From Aselliscus stoliczkanus (lineage: Eukaryota > Chordata > Mammalia > Chiroptera > Hipposideridae): a stretch of DNA of 64,000 bases. Under the pieces are notes generated by a model. It ran no database searches. It was given only the letters and a program-made list of their open reading frames with translations, and was not told the origin of the DNA. This document shows, one piece after another, positions 10,836 through 21,600 of the stretch. The translations under genes and the position numbers were made by a program. Position 1 is the stretch's first letter. Every line of letters starts with the position of its first letter. The DNA is taken from positions 34,410,352-34,474,351 of the forward strand of contig CM066728.1 of assembly GCA_033961575.1 (NCBI GenBank). The letters run 5' to 3'.

Positions 10836-12284
10836 TATAAAGCAGTAGAGCAGGAGCCTGTGGTTCACATAGAGAGGCCTCAGGAGGCTTTGGCCTAGAG
10901 ACCTGGAGAGATTGCCAGGAAGTGAGGGCTTGGAAGGAGTGCCAGTCTTCAAGCTACATGTACTGGAAATGAAATACTTACATGGTGAAATGTCAGAGCT
11001 ACAGCCAAGTAATAGAAACAAGTCTATCCTTGTTGGTGACTTTGCCATTCTGTTACCTAGGCTGGGAACCTTGACTCCTCCCTCTAATCACCATCTAATC
11101 CTTACTTAAAAAAAAAAAAAAAATTCTCAGATAACCCTTCTTCCTCTTCAATTTCTACCTTGACTAACCTAATACAGGCTGGTTGCATCTCTTACCCTGT
11201 CCCCACAACCAGTCTTCCTGATATAGGTAGAGTTGGCACTGCTGTCAGAGCAATTTTATTTAATACCTAATTCCACAAACTCAAATGCCTCCTGAGGTCC
11301 CAAGCTGGGCAGGGACCTTGATGAACTGGGGGAATTATAAGGGAGACAGATGCTTCTCGACTCTCGGGACCGTGGACTCTGTATGGCCAGATCTTTTGAT
11401 AAGCCCAAAATCCAAATTTATGTATAAATCCCCAGAGTTTTAAACTTGGGTAATTAATTCAAATGTTTCGTCCACAGAACGTGCTTATGGGCCAGCAGAT
11501 CCACAGGCCTCTGGTTTGCGACTTCTCGCAAGTCTAGACACATGAGAGCTTCCGTGAGAAGTCTTCGCTTGCACTGCCCACATCACACTCGAAGCTGCCC
11601 CTACAGTTGGTAGTTCTTCTTTTGCTTCCCACAATTGTACCTGTGTTTCTGCCCCTATTAGTAAAGTCCTGGCTGCCTGGAATGCATTCTTTGACCTCCT
11701 CATGCCTGGCCTAGCAAAGCCATCTTACCCTTGCATGTGCAAAAAAAATATCAGAGTCCTGGACACTGCTGCGGGGATGGGTGGGACAGTCCTTGCCTTG
11801 GCAATCTTTGGCTCAGGTGTCATACCCTCAGGGAGTCTTTCTTGAAGAACCCTTCTACAGCCTCCCCCAGTATAATTCTGCATCCAATTCATAGGTTGTT
11901 CCACACCACTATGCAATTCTCAGACACCAGCTGGTGGTTCAACTCAATTGTGACACTATCCACCTGGAAATAGCATTAGATTCCACAGGTTAAGGCCTCA
12001 AGACTGTCCTTCGCTAGAGATGCCAAGGGCAAGTCTATGTTACTAACTGTGCTATAAATCAGAAGTTCCCACCACCCCCTCCTTGGGTTTTATTAATTTG
12101 CTAGAGCATCTCACAGAACTTAGGAAAACCCGTTTACTCATTAAGTTACTGATTTATTACAAAGGATATCAGAGGATACAGATCAACATCCAATTGAAGA
12201 GATAAGATAGCAAGGTATGTGGGAGATGGACGTGGAGCTTCCGTGCCCTCTGAGTGTGCCTCTCTCCCTGCATCTGCACCAACC
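10836..12284. other. mostly single-copy DNA
   Basis: Includes an A18 run near 11107. Open frames near 11485-11973 on both strands have no recognisable product. Confidence 0.4.
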
Positions 12285-12945
12285 TACAACCACTACACAC
12301 CCACTAGAATGGCTAACACTAAAAAACCTGAATAGAACAAGGACTGGCATGAATGTGGAACGAATGGAACTATGATACCCTGCTGGTGCAAATATAAAAT
12401 TGTTCAACCACTTTAGGAAACAGTTTCTCAGTTTCTTAAAAAGTTAAACATAAACTTACTATATCACCCAGCCATTCCAAACGCCTGGGCATGAATGTCC
12501 ACAGCACCTTTATTTGCAGCACCCAAAACATGAACAAAACCCAGCTGTCCATCAACAGGCGAATGGACGAACCGACTGTTATAGCCATACAATAAACTAC
12601 TATATACTAGGCAATAAAAAGGAATGAACTGTTGATACATACAACGATGTGGAAGAATCTCAAAATAATTATACTAAGTGAAACAGGATAGACAAAAAGG
12701 TACAGAGAGGTTGATTCCATTCTTATAAGACTATAGAAATGTAAACTGATCTACAGTGACAGAAAGCGAATCAGTGATTGCCTGGGGTTGGGCCGGGGAA
12801 CTTGTTGACAGTCATGGATATGTGCACTGTCTTGATTGTAGTCATGGTTTCACAGGTGTATATAGGTCAAAACTTGCCCAATTGTATATTGTAAATATAT
12901 GCAGCTGAGTGTATGACTGTTACACTTCAAAATTCAAAAAGAAAA
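12285..12945 (+). mobile_element. old LINE-1 (L1M-type) 3' fragment
   Basis: The segment follows the end of an old L1 in order: 'acacacccactagaatggc', 'ctggtgcaaatataaaattg', 'cccagccattccaaacgcct', 'ctgtccatcaacaggcgaat', 'ggcaataaaaaggaatgaac' and a 3' UTR with 'tgtatattgtaaatatatgc'. It is full of stops and indels and is a fossil. Confidence 0.8.
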
Positions 12946-13184
12946 AGCTAGGATCTACATTTCTTTGATCTTGTCTATTGTCCAGAATACATCATTGCTT
13001 ATACTAGGTGTTAATTATTTCCTGAAGTGAATTTCTTTCTAAAATAAACTTGGGTGTGGGGGAGAGTGGATTAGGAAAATGTGAAGAACCACTATAGATC
13101 TTCCAGTCTAAGCTTCATTTATTCAAATGAAGCCTGGCCTGGGACCATCTTTCCTTTTACATTACTGCACTGTTTATTTCTTTT

Positions 13185-13314
13185 TTATTTATTTATTTAT
13201 TTTTATTTATTTATTTTTTTGAGGGCAGTGTTACTGGCCCTCATATGTGGGACCAAACCGGGGCCACTGGCTTCCTAAGCGAGCGCTTAACCACCGTGCC
13301 ACTCGGCTGGCCCA
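13185..13314 (-). mobile_element. A-short SINE with AAAT tail
   Basis: The minus-strand family A head is followed by a TAAA-type tail (TTTA repeats on the plus strand). A 14-bp target duplication 'tgtttatttctttt' lies at 13171-13184 and 13315-13328. Confidence 0.92.
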
Positions 13315-13328
13315 TGTTTATTTCTTTT

Positions 13329-14342
13329 AATAGATTTGTTTCTGGAAAAAAAAGACTGCGATAGATCTGGTATTTAGCTCTGATATAGAACCTTAGGCTT
13401 GTATACCTTTATGCCCTCTGGGACCTTAAATAATGTGAAGGCAAACTTCTATTTTTATAGGTGAGTAAACCAGACCCTAAGAGTTCCAGAAGCCAGGCTG
13501 ATACCATACTGTTGGCATTTACATAAACTGGTTTCACTTTCATTAGCTTTCCTGTTGTTTAGTTAATTCATGTGGCAGATGTTTTCCCCAAGTCACATTG
13601 CCACTCTAGTTTGTTTTCCTGCCTGCTACAGAGAGAGGAGGAGGGGCACTCTTATCTTAAGGAAACCCGACTAAACACTGAGCACACATTATTTATTCTG
13701 AGCCTGATTCTGCTTCATAATGTACTATTCTGCTGGAAATGACGTTAGTCACTTTGTCTTTGGAGCCTTCATGTTGCTATTTTTAGTCTCCAAGTGCAAT
13801 GAAATGGGCAGAAGGGTTTTTGATCTGGTGGTTGGCTTTATTTCAATCATTGACCAGGAGCTGTGATGACCCACAGTTATTTGTACCTGGCTGTAGGTTC
13901 CACAGCACACCGTGGCATAGAGCAGAAAAGGGTGTAGAAAAAACACACCAATGGGAAGTATGTTGAAAGCCAGTTTGGGCCAGTTGCAGAGGGATCAATC
14001 ATCATCAAAGCAAACATCAACTCTGGACGATGGTGAAGGCCATGAAAGTTTGCCGTTAATGTAGCACCTTTCTGGCCTGTTGGAACTTAAAATAAGTCTT
14101 CGTTACGGAAATTTCAGCCATACACAAAAGTTGAGAAAATAGGTATAAGGGGATTTACTATACTGTCCCCTAGCTGGGACTTCTTAAAATTAAAAAAAAA
14201 AAAAAAAAAGATTATATGATTAACAGTATGTGCTAATATTACTAATACAATAAGAAATCTATTCTGTGAGATATTAATGTTTTAATCTCATATGTCTTCA
14301 AGCAAACTTTTTTGAAAATATCATGTTAAAACCATGTGTGGC
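13329..14342. other. single-copy DNA, no gene seen
   Basis: No recognised repeat except an A-run near 14191-14208. The 65-codon minus-strand frame at 13749-13946 shows no domain. Confidence 0.4.
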
Positions 14343-14360
14343 TAAATATAACAATTGAGG

Positions 14361-14477
14361 GGCTGGCCGAGTGGCATGGTGGTTAAGCGCTGGCTTGGGA
14401 AGCCAGCGGCCCCGGTTCGGTCCCACATATGAGGGCCAGTGACACTACCCTCAAATAACAATAAAAATAAAAACAAA
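14361..14477 (+). mobile_element. A-short SINE, first of a same-site pair
   Basis: The head starts 'ggctggccgagtggcatggt' and ends 'gacactaccctc' before an A-rich tail. A perfect 18-bp target duplication 'taaatataacaattgagg' lies at 14343-14360 and 14478-14495. The second SINE begins directly at the end of the right duplicate. Confidence 0.93.
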
Positions 14478-14495
14478 TAAATATAACAATTGAGG

Positions 14496-14634
14496 CCGGC
14501 CGAGTGGCTCAGTTGGTTAAGAGCACGCTCAAGAGTGCGAGCTGAGCTCTGAGCAACAGCAGTTCGATGCCCAGCCCGAGCTGAGCAGCCACTGAGCTGC
14601 CAACAGGTGGCAGGATGGCTCAGCTAAAAAAAAA

Positions 14635-14687
<53 letters not shown>
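14496..14687 (+). mobile_element. B-stub SINE with (TA)n tail, second of a same-site pair
   Basis: It begins 'ccggccgagtggctcagttg' and ends 'aggatggctcagct', followed by A9 and then a long TA run. It sits immediately after the 18-bp duplicate of the previous SINE. A third partial copy of the target ('acaattga', 14688-14695) follows its tail. Confidence 0.88.
14634..14685. repeat. (TA)n microsatellite
   Basis: An almost pure TA dinucleotide run of about 48 bases that grew out of the A tail of the B-stub SINE. Likely polymorphic. Confidence 0.95.
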
Positions 14688-14690
<3 letters not shown>

Positions 14691-14932
14691 ATTGATCATT
14701 GATTTTTTATTATTTTTTTAAAATCACTGATTCTTCATGTTAGTAACTTCCTATTGGAAGTCATAGCAGAAGTTGAGGGCTGCCCAGGGATGGCCTCCAG
14801 AATGAGTGCATTGCCAAGGGCTGTTTCTGCAAACCTTCCTGTGTATAGACTGTACAACCTCTTCCAAACAATAGTTTCCATTTGGAAACAACACTGTTTG
14901 TTCAAATGAAATCTTCAGCACACCAACATTTA

Positions 14933-15045
14933 TTTATTTATTTATTTTTTGAGGGCAGTATCACTGGCCCTCATATGTGGGATCCGAACCAGGGCCGCTG
15001 GCGTCCCAAGCCAGCGCTTAACCACTGCGCCACTCGGCCGGCCCA
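14933..15045 (-). mobile_element. A-short SINE
   Basis: Family A head on the minus strand with an AAAT tail. Target duplications 'agcacaccaacattta' (14917-14932) and 'agcacaccaacgttta' (15046-15061) differ at one base. Confidence 0.92.
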
Positions 15046-15200
15046 AGCACACCAACGTTTAAACCAACCGCAAGATAAAAGCAAAGAACAGGTTACTTTC
15101 TTTGGCATTTTACTCTGGGGTTGACAGCAAATGCGTTATTGTTTGCAGAAACCTGCAAACACTCTCAGGAGGCTGAGGACAATTTAAAAACTACTGTTTT

Positions 15201-15322
15201 GGGGCCGGCCAAGTGGCACAGTGGTTAAGAGCTGGCTTGGGATGCTAGTGGCCCAGATTTAGATCCCACATATGAGGGCCAGTGACACGGCCCTCTAAAA
15301 AAAATTAATTAATTAAATAAAT
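15201..15322 (+). mobile_element. A-short SINE
   Basis: The head starts 'ggggccggccaagtggcaca' and ends 'gacacggccctct', followed by an A/TTAA/AAAT tail. The flanks share 'aaaactactgtttt' and 'aaaactgtttt', an imperfect target duplication. Confidence 0.88.
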
Positions 15323-15384
15323 AAAAACTGTTTTACTGCATGTCTTTTGTACTGGGATTTCATCCCATCAAAAATAACACAAAA

Positions 15385-15814
15385 GGGCCCGCCAAGTGGC
15401 ACTTTGGTTAAGAGTTGGCTTGGGACGCCAGTTCTGAGCAGCAGAACCCTGGTTCAGATCCCACCTGAGGGCCAGTGACGCTGCTCTCTCTACAGCTAAG
15501 ATGGTGAACAACAGCTCCACCTGGAGCTGGGCTGCCTTGAGCTACCTTGAGTGGCTGGCAGCCAGCATGAGCAGCCGGCAGCTGGCCTGAGCTGCTGTGA
15601 GCTGCCGTGAGCTACCCTGAGCGGCTGTCCAATGGCCAGCGACTGACTGCTCACCCGGGAAGAGAACAATGATCATAATACCAATGTGGGCCAGTGAAGT
15701 GACATCCTCCACAACTAGACTGAAGAACCAAAGGACAGCACTTTGTCTGTTCCCCTTCCCAATTACCCAACGCTGTTCCCTCCCCCAATTCTCCAATAAA
15801 AAAAAAAAAGAAAG
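15385..15814 (+). mobile_element. A-long SINE
   Basis: Head, TGAGC-rich body (about 15530-15640), 'cctccacaactagactgaag' block and 'ctccaataaa' end with an A-rich tail. Target duplications 'aaaataacacaaaa' (15371-15384) and 'aaaatatcacaaaa' (15815-15828) differ at one base. The body has a different number of internal units from the copies at 0.6 and 41.9 kb. Confidence 0.9.
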
Positions 15815-15828
15815 AAAATATCACAAAA

Positions 15829-17619
15829 CACGAATGACATATTATCCGTAATATGTTGAGAATTACTGCGGATCATCTTAGTTTTAGTTTATTTCCAAAG
15901 CCACTCTTATAATGTTTCCCTTTCTATTTTGAAGGATACTTACGAATTTTAATTTTTAAAGTAACAAAAAATCTAAAACAGGTTTCTTTGTGTCTACCTT
16001 GATTCGCACAAAAGATATTGCCAAACACATGTACAAATCAAAACTTTAGTTATTAAAAATGCCTGAGCAGACATTTATATTCTAAAAGAATTCTATAGTG
16101 AGTTCACTTATGATATGAAAAAATAGCTCTCTATTTACGGGTAATTTTTAAAAACTTTCTCACTTATATAAAATGAAATGCACCCCCACTTTGGTGTAAT
16201 GAAGTTCATTTTTACCTCTAGGTATTTTCTCATTAGTTCCCATGTGGGATTTGTAGGGAAGAACCCTAATGCACTTAGCTGATTGTTGTGACCATCTTCT
16301 ACCCTCCTAGCTGAGTGGATGGTCATGTCAATCATAAGCAGGAGAAAGCAGTGGCACTCAGCAGATCACAGGTTCCCTACTGCCCTAGCCTGACATTCCC
16401 TCTGCTCCCGAACACTGCCCTGTCCAACTCCCAACCTTTTGGCTCAATGACAAAATGACCAGCAAATCCTAAAAAGATGCAAATGTTAGAGATGCAAAGA
16501 ATAAAATGAATACAAGTCAGAGTATGGGTCTACTTTCCCAGCATGCAATATGGAAGTTATTTTTCATAGATTGAGGCATTTACATAAGCCAGTTATCAGG
16601 TTTGTGAGTAAGAGAAGCAGGGTTGAGAACTCCACCACTCCCCCTCTCCCTCCTTCTGGCAGCTTCTTAGGAACCAGCCACTCAGTTAGGAGTTGTGACT
16701 CCTTTCTAAGCTAAACTATTTGCACCGTCTGATCAACGCGGGGCAGATCAAGCTGCAGAAAATACTGTCATTCCTGGGAGTAGAGAGGATAGCTCTTCCA
16801 TGGGCAATGCTCAGTGGGCTCTGCCTAATTCTCTCTCTGGTTTCACTCCAAAAGACAAATGACAGAGCTCTGGCCATCCATCATAGTCACGTGATACAAC
16901 CGGAGTATCAATTTAGGGATATAGGTGGAAGGCAGAGCTTTTCCCCTAATTAGTTTAAAACTCCAATTGTCCCCCTTAATTCCCAGCCCCTCCAAATGTT
17001 TTAATATACTGATGTGATATCGGTGTGTTTCCTTTTGGTAATTTATTTGTATTACTCCATCTTTTTGTTTTGACAAGTACAAAACAGATACCTCTGTTCT
17101 TGCCACTATGTAGACCTTTACTTTTAAAGGAAGATGAAGTTTCATGTATATTCATTAACTGAGGGGGGGAAAAAATCTTTACAATAAGACCTTAAAAATT
17201 CACTTACTCAATATTGTCCTTCTGATTACCAGAATATCTACTCTTAAAAATTTGCAGCTTGAATTCTAAGATATGTGTTATAGCTGAAAAAGCAAGTCTA
17301 TCAGGAAAAGACAACTTACAGGACAGTTTGATATTTTGATTTAGTGTCACCACTAACCTTTTTTTCAGTGATGAGGCTTTTTGGAGGAAAGGGAAGAACT
17401 CCTTTCTTACAGTTTGATTTTTTATTTTGAAGGATAATTATTAATATAAGACCCACTTATTTATGTAATGTGAAATGTGAAACAACTACCTGAACCTGGG
17501 CTCCTCCTAAGAAAAGGTAAAATGTGATGCTACAACAGAGATGTGACAATGGCAACCAAGTTCATTGCCAAGGTACTTGGAGCCTCAAAGCAGAGGAACT
17601 TGTCCAAAAAATACTAGCT
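15829..17619. other. single-copy DNA, no gene seen
   Basis: No young repeats. The 100-codon minus-strand frame at 16843-17145 has no recognisable domain and low-complexity AT-rich codons. I see no gene. Confidence 0.4.
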
Positions 17620-17805
17620 TTTATTTATTGAGCACTTGAATTGCTTGACAAGGTGGTAGGCATTTTATACATATCCTTAGTTTCGCAGCCACCTATCGTC
17701 CCATTGTCTCCATTGTACGGATGAAGCACCTGAGGCTCCAAGAGTAGGCACCTTAACTAAGACCGTACAGCTGGTAAATGGCAAGGTCAGACTTTCATCT
17801 TCATC
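17620..17805 (-). mobile_element. MIR SINE fragment
   Basis: Reverse MIR order: 'ttgtctccattgtacggatg', 'cacctgaggctccaagag', 'ccttaactaagaccgtacag', 'ctggtaaatggcaaggtcag'. The MITE lies directly beside its end. Confidence 0.8.
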
Positions 17806-17807
17806 TA

Positions 17808-17888
17808 TTGGGTTGTCGGAAAAGTCATGACGTATTTTTTCTATGTTTTTTGTTGCAAAAATGCGTCATGACTTTTCCGACAACCCAA
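17808..17888. mobile_element. 81-bp mariner-type MITE with perfect 25-bp inverted ends
   Basis: The element starts TTGGGTTGTCGGAAAAG and ends with the exact reverse complement. The first 25 bases (17808-17832) and last 25 bases (17864-17888) pair without mismatch. TA dinucleotides at 17806-17807 and 17889-17890 are the target duplication expected for Tc1/mariner. Length and layout resemble MADE1, the 80-bp internal-deletion derivative of Hsmar1, but the end sequence differs. There is no transposase; it would have needed one in trans. Weak further pairing could extend the stem to about 32 bp with a loop of about 17 bases. Confidence 0.93.
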
Positions 17889-18104
17889 TAGACGAGACAA
17901 CCCCTATTCATGGTTTCTAGTTTATCACCCATGCTGTCTGTAGACAGGTCAAAACTCATAACACAAAAGAATAGAATAGAAACTTCATAAATCAAATGAT
18001 TGTTTTGTTTTTTCCACCAGTTGAACTATGGTTAAACTTTTTCCAGAGACTTGACGTATATTTATTTTTGAAATGCCTTGTAAACATTTATCCACCTAGT
18101 TGAT

Positions 18105-18235
18105 ATTTTTTTGAATGGCTACTGTGTGCCTGGTACTGTATTGAATTCTTGCTGTAACACTTGAACTCCGTGGTCAAGGAGCCTAGTCTATTGGGGAAGA
18201 CAAATGGCTTAGAGATGAATTATATTCTAGGTTTG
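18105..18235 (+). mobile_element. ancient repeat fragment, probably L2
   Basis: Shows the old pattern 'ctactgtgtgcctggtactg' followed at a distance by 'caaggagcctagtctattgg', which I associate with L2-type sequence. The family is uncertain. Confidence 0.35.
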
Positions 18236-18414
18236 TACAGGCGCCCTGTACCAGGAGGGTGGGAGGGAGGATGTGTCAGGTGAGAAGATCCACAGGATCC
18301 TGAGGAATACCCGCTTACACCTTCAGCGGGTAACAGAGCAACATGCCCGTGAAGACACAGTCATGCAGGTAGGAAGGAAACCCAGGGAAAAAAGTTGCCA
18401 CAGATAGCCAGGGC

Positions 18415-18640
18415 AGGGATAGGCAAACTTCTTCTGTGAAAGGTCAGATGGAAAATATTATACATGTTGCGGGCCATATGATCTCTGTCACAACTCCTTA
18501 ACTCTGCCATTATAGCAGAAAATGCAACCACAGTCACCACGTAAATGAACGAGCATGGCTGGTTCTAGTAAAGGTCATTTACAAAAACAGGCAGCAGGCC
18601 AGATGTGGCCCATGGGCCAGTCTCCTGACCCCTGGAATAG
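18415..18640 (+). mobile_element. hAT-Charlie non-autonomous DNA transposon (MER5-like group)
   Basis: Starts 'caggg.taggcaaacttctt' style, has 'gtgaaaggtcagatgg', 'gcgggccatatgatctctgt', 'ttacaaaaacaggcagcagg' and 'gatgtggcccatgggccag', and ends 'ctgacccctg'. The ends are inverted in the way of hAT elements. Old and inactive. Confidence 0.8.
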
Positions 18641-21600
18641 GGAGGAAGAAGAGCTTGTTATCCAACAAGATATGGCTGGGAAGTTGACTGAAAAGGAACA
18701 GTTTTGACTGAACAACAAAGCCGTTAATGGCTACTTTGTGGGACTGGTGTGGCAAAACTGGAGAACAATACGAATTCAGCAGAATTCGCTGGAGGAGTCA
18801 ACAAACCTAGCGAGCCATGGAATCTCATGCCCACCTTTGTTCTGGCACATGGCACATTGTGTGTTAAGTGTTTGCTTTGTGGATTCTCAAGTCTGACTAC
18901 AAGCTACTTAAGGGTTCACTGTTGTGTCCACAACCCCCAGTATATAGGAGCACAACATGAACACACAAGGTCAATCAGCTTATGGAAATTGATTGAACAG
19001 AGTCCTGTGGATGTGAAGGCGAGAAGAGACCTCTGAGCAGAGAGGACTGAGCATGGGGTGGTGTCTTTCGTCCTCAGCTCTGCTGCCCTTTGAAAGCAGG
19101 CCCAAGGGAATGAGCAGGGGGCATGTCAGGCCCTCGCCGCAACCCAAGCCGCTTTTCAGGGCTGAAGTCGGAGCTTCTTGGTGTGTGGCTTTGGGCTTTT
19201 GTGTAGTCATACTGTTGTACATGGCCTGGTATGGACCATGGAGACTGGGGTGGAAGAAGGGATGCAGGAGAGACAATACCGCTGCAAAAAAATGTCAGTC
19301 CAACAAATTCTGGCTTGGCTGGCTGGGTCCCTGGGGCTGTGTTTTGTGCCTGGAGAATGAGGAGGATTTAGGAAGTGGAAGGAAAAAAAATAAATGATGC
19401 ACCCTGCTGGGAAATGCACTAGCACTCAAAAGGACCTAAGGATTAGCTGGTGTGTCCTCTTCCTAACAGTAGCTTTTGGTGAGTGAGTTGCAGAATTGTG
19501 AGCGACAGGGTAACAAAGGGAAGTTGCTGGTCCACTGAGTGTGTCTGAAAGAGAGCACGTGTCAGGAATTAGAAACTGGCCTTACTTGTTAGCCAGGCAG
19601 CTTCAGAATGTGTGAGCATGGTTATTGTTCCCACCCTCTCTCTGTGTATTGAAAGGACCTTCAGGTCGCATTCGTTCCAATCGGACATGTTTTAACAGGA
19701 GGCTGTCAAGACCATGGGCAGCTTTTTAGTGTAGCTAGCCTGTCCTCCTCTCTTAAGGGTCCTCGCATTCTTCAAGCGAGGTTTTTGTTCTCCTTTTATA
19801 ACTAAATATTTTTTTATTAGGACACTGCTTGCTATGAACGGCCTAAAGGGCCGTGGTCATTATGAGCATTTGCTGAAAGCCATGAATATTTGAGACCATA
19901 ATGCTTTGCGTTTCACACAGCTTCTGCAAATCAGATTTTATCTCCCTTCGCAGCCTCTGTGGCCTGTGTAACTCCGAGGATAGTGTTTACGTGCTGTTTA
20001 ATATTTTAATACTTCATGGTAGAGCTTATTAGCCTGCTAAACTTACCTCCCTTGGACTCTGATTATTTTCATGTTTGTTCCAAGTTCCGTGAGTGCGCTT
20101 CTTTGGTGGAATGTTAGGGAAATATGGGGTTGTCAGTAAGTTACAGAGAACCTAAGAAAAAGTGGCAAATTGGAGCAGCAGTGACATAGCGCAGGAAAGC
20201 AGCAATTTCAGTTACCATAATCTCATAGAAAACAGTGTGGGTTAGGTTATTCTAAAATCTAGGTCAAGAAACACTTTCACTTAGAAAGCAAGCCTTACAG
20301 AGTAGAATTTTAAAACACTGGAAAAAGAAGTTTACTTCAGAAGGAAGAAGGAGAACTACAAACAGAGAAGATGAGTTTGGGAGGAATTCAAAATGAAAAC
20401 GATTAGAGTAAGTCAAGGGTACAGAAAAATCAGAATTGGATAGGAAAGGGAAGCATTAGTAGGAAGGAAGGTAGAGGAAAGCATTGGAACAAGGTGTGTT
20501 GGGTTTTGGCTTTGTTTTTTTAAGCAATGATTAGAAGGGGACTGACCTCTTAGAGGGTGTGCCTTGGAGTGCCAGGCAGGCAGGAATTGGGTTTTCTCCA
20601 GTTTTGTGTTCTGTGCCTGGCACAGTGTCTTGGCATGCACTAAGTGTGAGCAGTAGAAGGGAGCAGTTTCTCCTTTCTTTGGCCTAAGGGGTTGGAAGGT
20701 GAGAGGACGTTGCAGGTAGTGATAAATGTTGCAGGAAATGGTGAATTTTGTGTTTATTGGCATTGTAAACTAAAGGTGGCTCTTTTTAGGGGTTTCCGTG
20801 TGTGTGTGTGTGTGTGAACTGAGGATGCTAACATTATATTAAAGCTGTCCGCAATGTGGGATTTTTTTGGTTTTAAAAGATCAGGCTACATGTGGCAGTT
20901 GAATGCTTTCCAAGAATGGTATGAGGCCTTCTCTGTGGTCTTCCCTGGAGGAAAGTCAGGTAACAGAACTCTGGCTGATGTCTGCTGTCAGCAACAAATG
21001 TCCGTGTTCAAAACATGTAGGGATTTAAGATTAGCGAAGACGCAACGTGTATCAGGCTGCTTGGCAGAGAACGGGGATTGGCTTTTCCCGCCTGTTAGCG
21101 TTGGATAAGTGTGTATTGTCTGCATATAAATTGATAAAAATTACTTATATGTGTAATTCATATACAGCATAATTTTATGTGCTGATGTGTTCTTATTGAA
21201 AGATCGGATGGGGCTTAGTAATCATATACCCACCAGTTTTTAAATGTCAGACTTTAGTAAAATGTGCTTTCCTAAGCTGCAAGTACATACTCTTTCTATA
21301 ATCATTTAGAATCTTATAGCATCTTAGGGACATTCTCTTAGAGAAAACATGTATGAGTTTAAAAACTTGATACTTGACTTTTTTTTTTTTCATGTATAGA
21401 TTCTGATTTTAATGAAATCTGTTGTGGTTTGCGGCTTCTATTTTTCACGCATGTGTCACACATCGCTACTCCCATTTTCTACGCTTCTAAAAATGTTAGT
21501 GTTTTTATAATATGTTTGTTATAAATTTTAAAAATCTCTATGCAAGTGTGCTGCAAACTGACTTCTAAACTAATTTGGTAATTTTTAATTAAAGGGTTTG

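Noticed and set aside
14496..14687. A CRISPR-like or tandem array formed by the repeated 18-bp word and SINEs
   Set aside because: The repeats are target-site duplications of retrotransposons in a mammalian genome.
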